Below, piece after piece: positions 63,546 through 64,000 of a stretch of 64,000 nucleotides of DNA. A program made the translations under genes and the position numbers. Positions within the stretch are counted from its first letter, which is position 1; every line of letters begins with the position of its first letter. A model generated the notes under the pieces. It was not told the DNA's origin. It made no database searches and saw nothing but the letters and a program-made list of their open reading frames with translations. This DNA is from Martelella sp. NC20. GTDB lineage: Bacteria; Pseudomonadota; Alphaproteobacteria; Rhizobiales; Rhizobiaceae. The stretch spans positions 5,444,001 through 5,508,000 of the forward strand of contig NZ_CP054861.1 of assembly GCF_013459645.1 (NCBI RefSeq). Reading direction: 5' to 3'.

Positions 63546-63826
63546 TGGTCGGGGGCTCGGACCATGGCGGCGAAGTGCCGGGTTTCTCCGTTCCCGTGCA
63601 TCAGGCGCTGACCGAACACATCCTGCTCGGCGGCGCGCCGCGCTCGATCGCCATCCTCAACGGCACGCTTGCGGCAGCGCTCGGCCTTGGCTTGCGCCTT
63701 TGGCTGGTCGGGATTGCGCTGTGGGCCATGGGCCATTTCGCCGCCGTCTGGGCCGCCAAGCGCGATCCGCAGTTCATTGACGTCGGACGCCGGCATATGC
63801 GCATCCCCGCCTATCTCGCGGTGTGA
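63545..63826 (+). CDS. trbD: Conjugal transfer protein TrbD
   Basis: 93 residues from the ATG at 63545, sharing one base with the trbC stop (TGATG). It resembles VirB3: PVHQALTEHILLGGAPRSIA, then LNGTLAAALGLGLRLWLVG as a membrane segment. A second hydrophobic stretch follows. It is an inner-membrane part of the transfer channel. Confidence 0.9.
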   Translation: MVGGSDHGGEVPGFSVPVHQALTEHILLGGAPRSIAILNGTLAAALGLGLRLWLVGIALWAMGHFAAVWAAKRDPQFIDVGRRHMRIPAYLAV

Positions 63827-63836
63827 GGACCTCGCC

Positions 63837-64000
63837 ATGATGAACCTCGCCGAATATCGCAATCGCAACACCCGACTCGCCGATTTCCTCCCGTGGGTCG
63901 CGCTCGTCGGTGATGGCGTGGTGTTGAACAAGGACGGCAGCTTCCAGCGCACCGCACGGTTTCGCGGTCCCGATCTCGACAGCGCCGTGCCCGCCGAGGT
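63837..64000 (+). CDS. trbE: Conjugal transfer ATPase TrbE, 5' end only
   Basis: The ATG at 63837 starts a frame open to the window edge, with NLAEYRNRNTRLADFLPWVA and LNKDGSFQRTARFRGPDLDS, as at the N-terminus of VirB4/TrbE. The gene continues beyond the window. Only 54 residues are visible, so the name rests partly on its place after trbD. Confidence 0.88.
   Translation, partial: MMNLAEYRNRNTRLADFLPWVALVGDGVVLNKDGSFQRTARFRGPDLDSAVPAE

Overview
The window looks like part of a conjugative element (an ICE or a plasmid) of an alphaproteobacterium, probably Sphingomonadales or Hyphomicrobiales. Most of it is GC-rich. From about 48.4 kb to the right edge it carries a Tn4371-like backbone: DUF2285 proteins, an AlpA-type regulator, RepA, iterons, ParA, DUF2840, a TraF-type peptidase, DUF736, a lytic transglycosylase, a relaxase, TraG/VirD4, CopG, and trbB-C-D-E. 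The middle (20.4-44.1 kb) holds the usual accessory backbone: DUF932, ParB-like, a strawberry-notch-type methylase/helicase, a Toprim protein, DUF2493 and two DUF736 genes. No integrase, att site, tRNA or rRNA was seen, so ICE and plasmid cannot be told apart here.

Layout. 0.2-3.4 kb: an AT-richer metabolic block (CoA-transferase, MmgE/PrpD, a divergent type II dehydroquinase-like protein). 3.3-5.7 kb: a decayed defence locus ending in a hipA fragment. 5.7-6.6 kb: a tacAT-type toxin-antitoxin pair with a recognisable promoter-operator. 6.9-7.7 kb: an orphan HEPN-like protein. 8.0-13.3 kb: a large NACHT/STAND-like ATPase with a C-terminal PD-(D/E)XK nuclease motif, coupled to a DUF3800 protein; this is the best candidate for an undescribed defence system. 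13.3-14.9 kb: two diverged 250-bp direct repeats flanking a HEPN-like gene. 15.1-20.2 kb: a truncated DNA methylase, an IS21-family element (16433-18938), and hipBA with hipA cut by that element. 20.4-25.7 kb: DUF932, an inserted TIR-domain gene, and a split ParB-like gene. 25.8-36.4 kb: the methylase/helicase gene, split by a 6.26-kb element with 145-bp inverted repeats that carries three tandem tyrosine recombinases (a 'recombinase in trio', RIT) and a TOTE-type primase-helicase. 36.4-41 kb: Toprim, DUF2493, a nuclease-like orphan and small membrane proteins. 41.6-42.8 kb: an IS110-family transposase. 43.3-48.3 kb: two DUF736 genes, then a LysR-controlled redox operon (GST, enoyl-CoA hydratase-like, peroxiredoxin-like, SDR) that ends at a broken DUF736 copy. 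48.4-64 kb: replication, partition and conjugation genes, with an FAD monooxygenase/TetR cargo pair between copG and trbB.

How it works together. RepA with the iterons, plus ParA and its small partner, would replicate and hold the element. The relaxase, TraG and Trb genes would transfer it; a repeat-rich segment just upstream of the relaxase is a plausible oriT. The accessory gaps in this backbone have collected defence genes (STAND-nuclease/DUF3800, HEPN, TIR, TA, hipBA, methylase remnant, nuclease-like orphan), metabolic or detoxification cargo, and three transposable elements. Several backbone or cargo genes are broken (methylase, hipA, strawberry-notch, DUF6499/DUF2285, perhaps parB), so the element is a mosaic that is still decaying.

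All family calls come from reading the sequence; no search was run.
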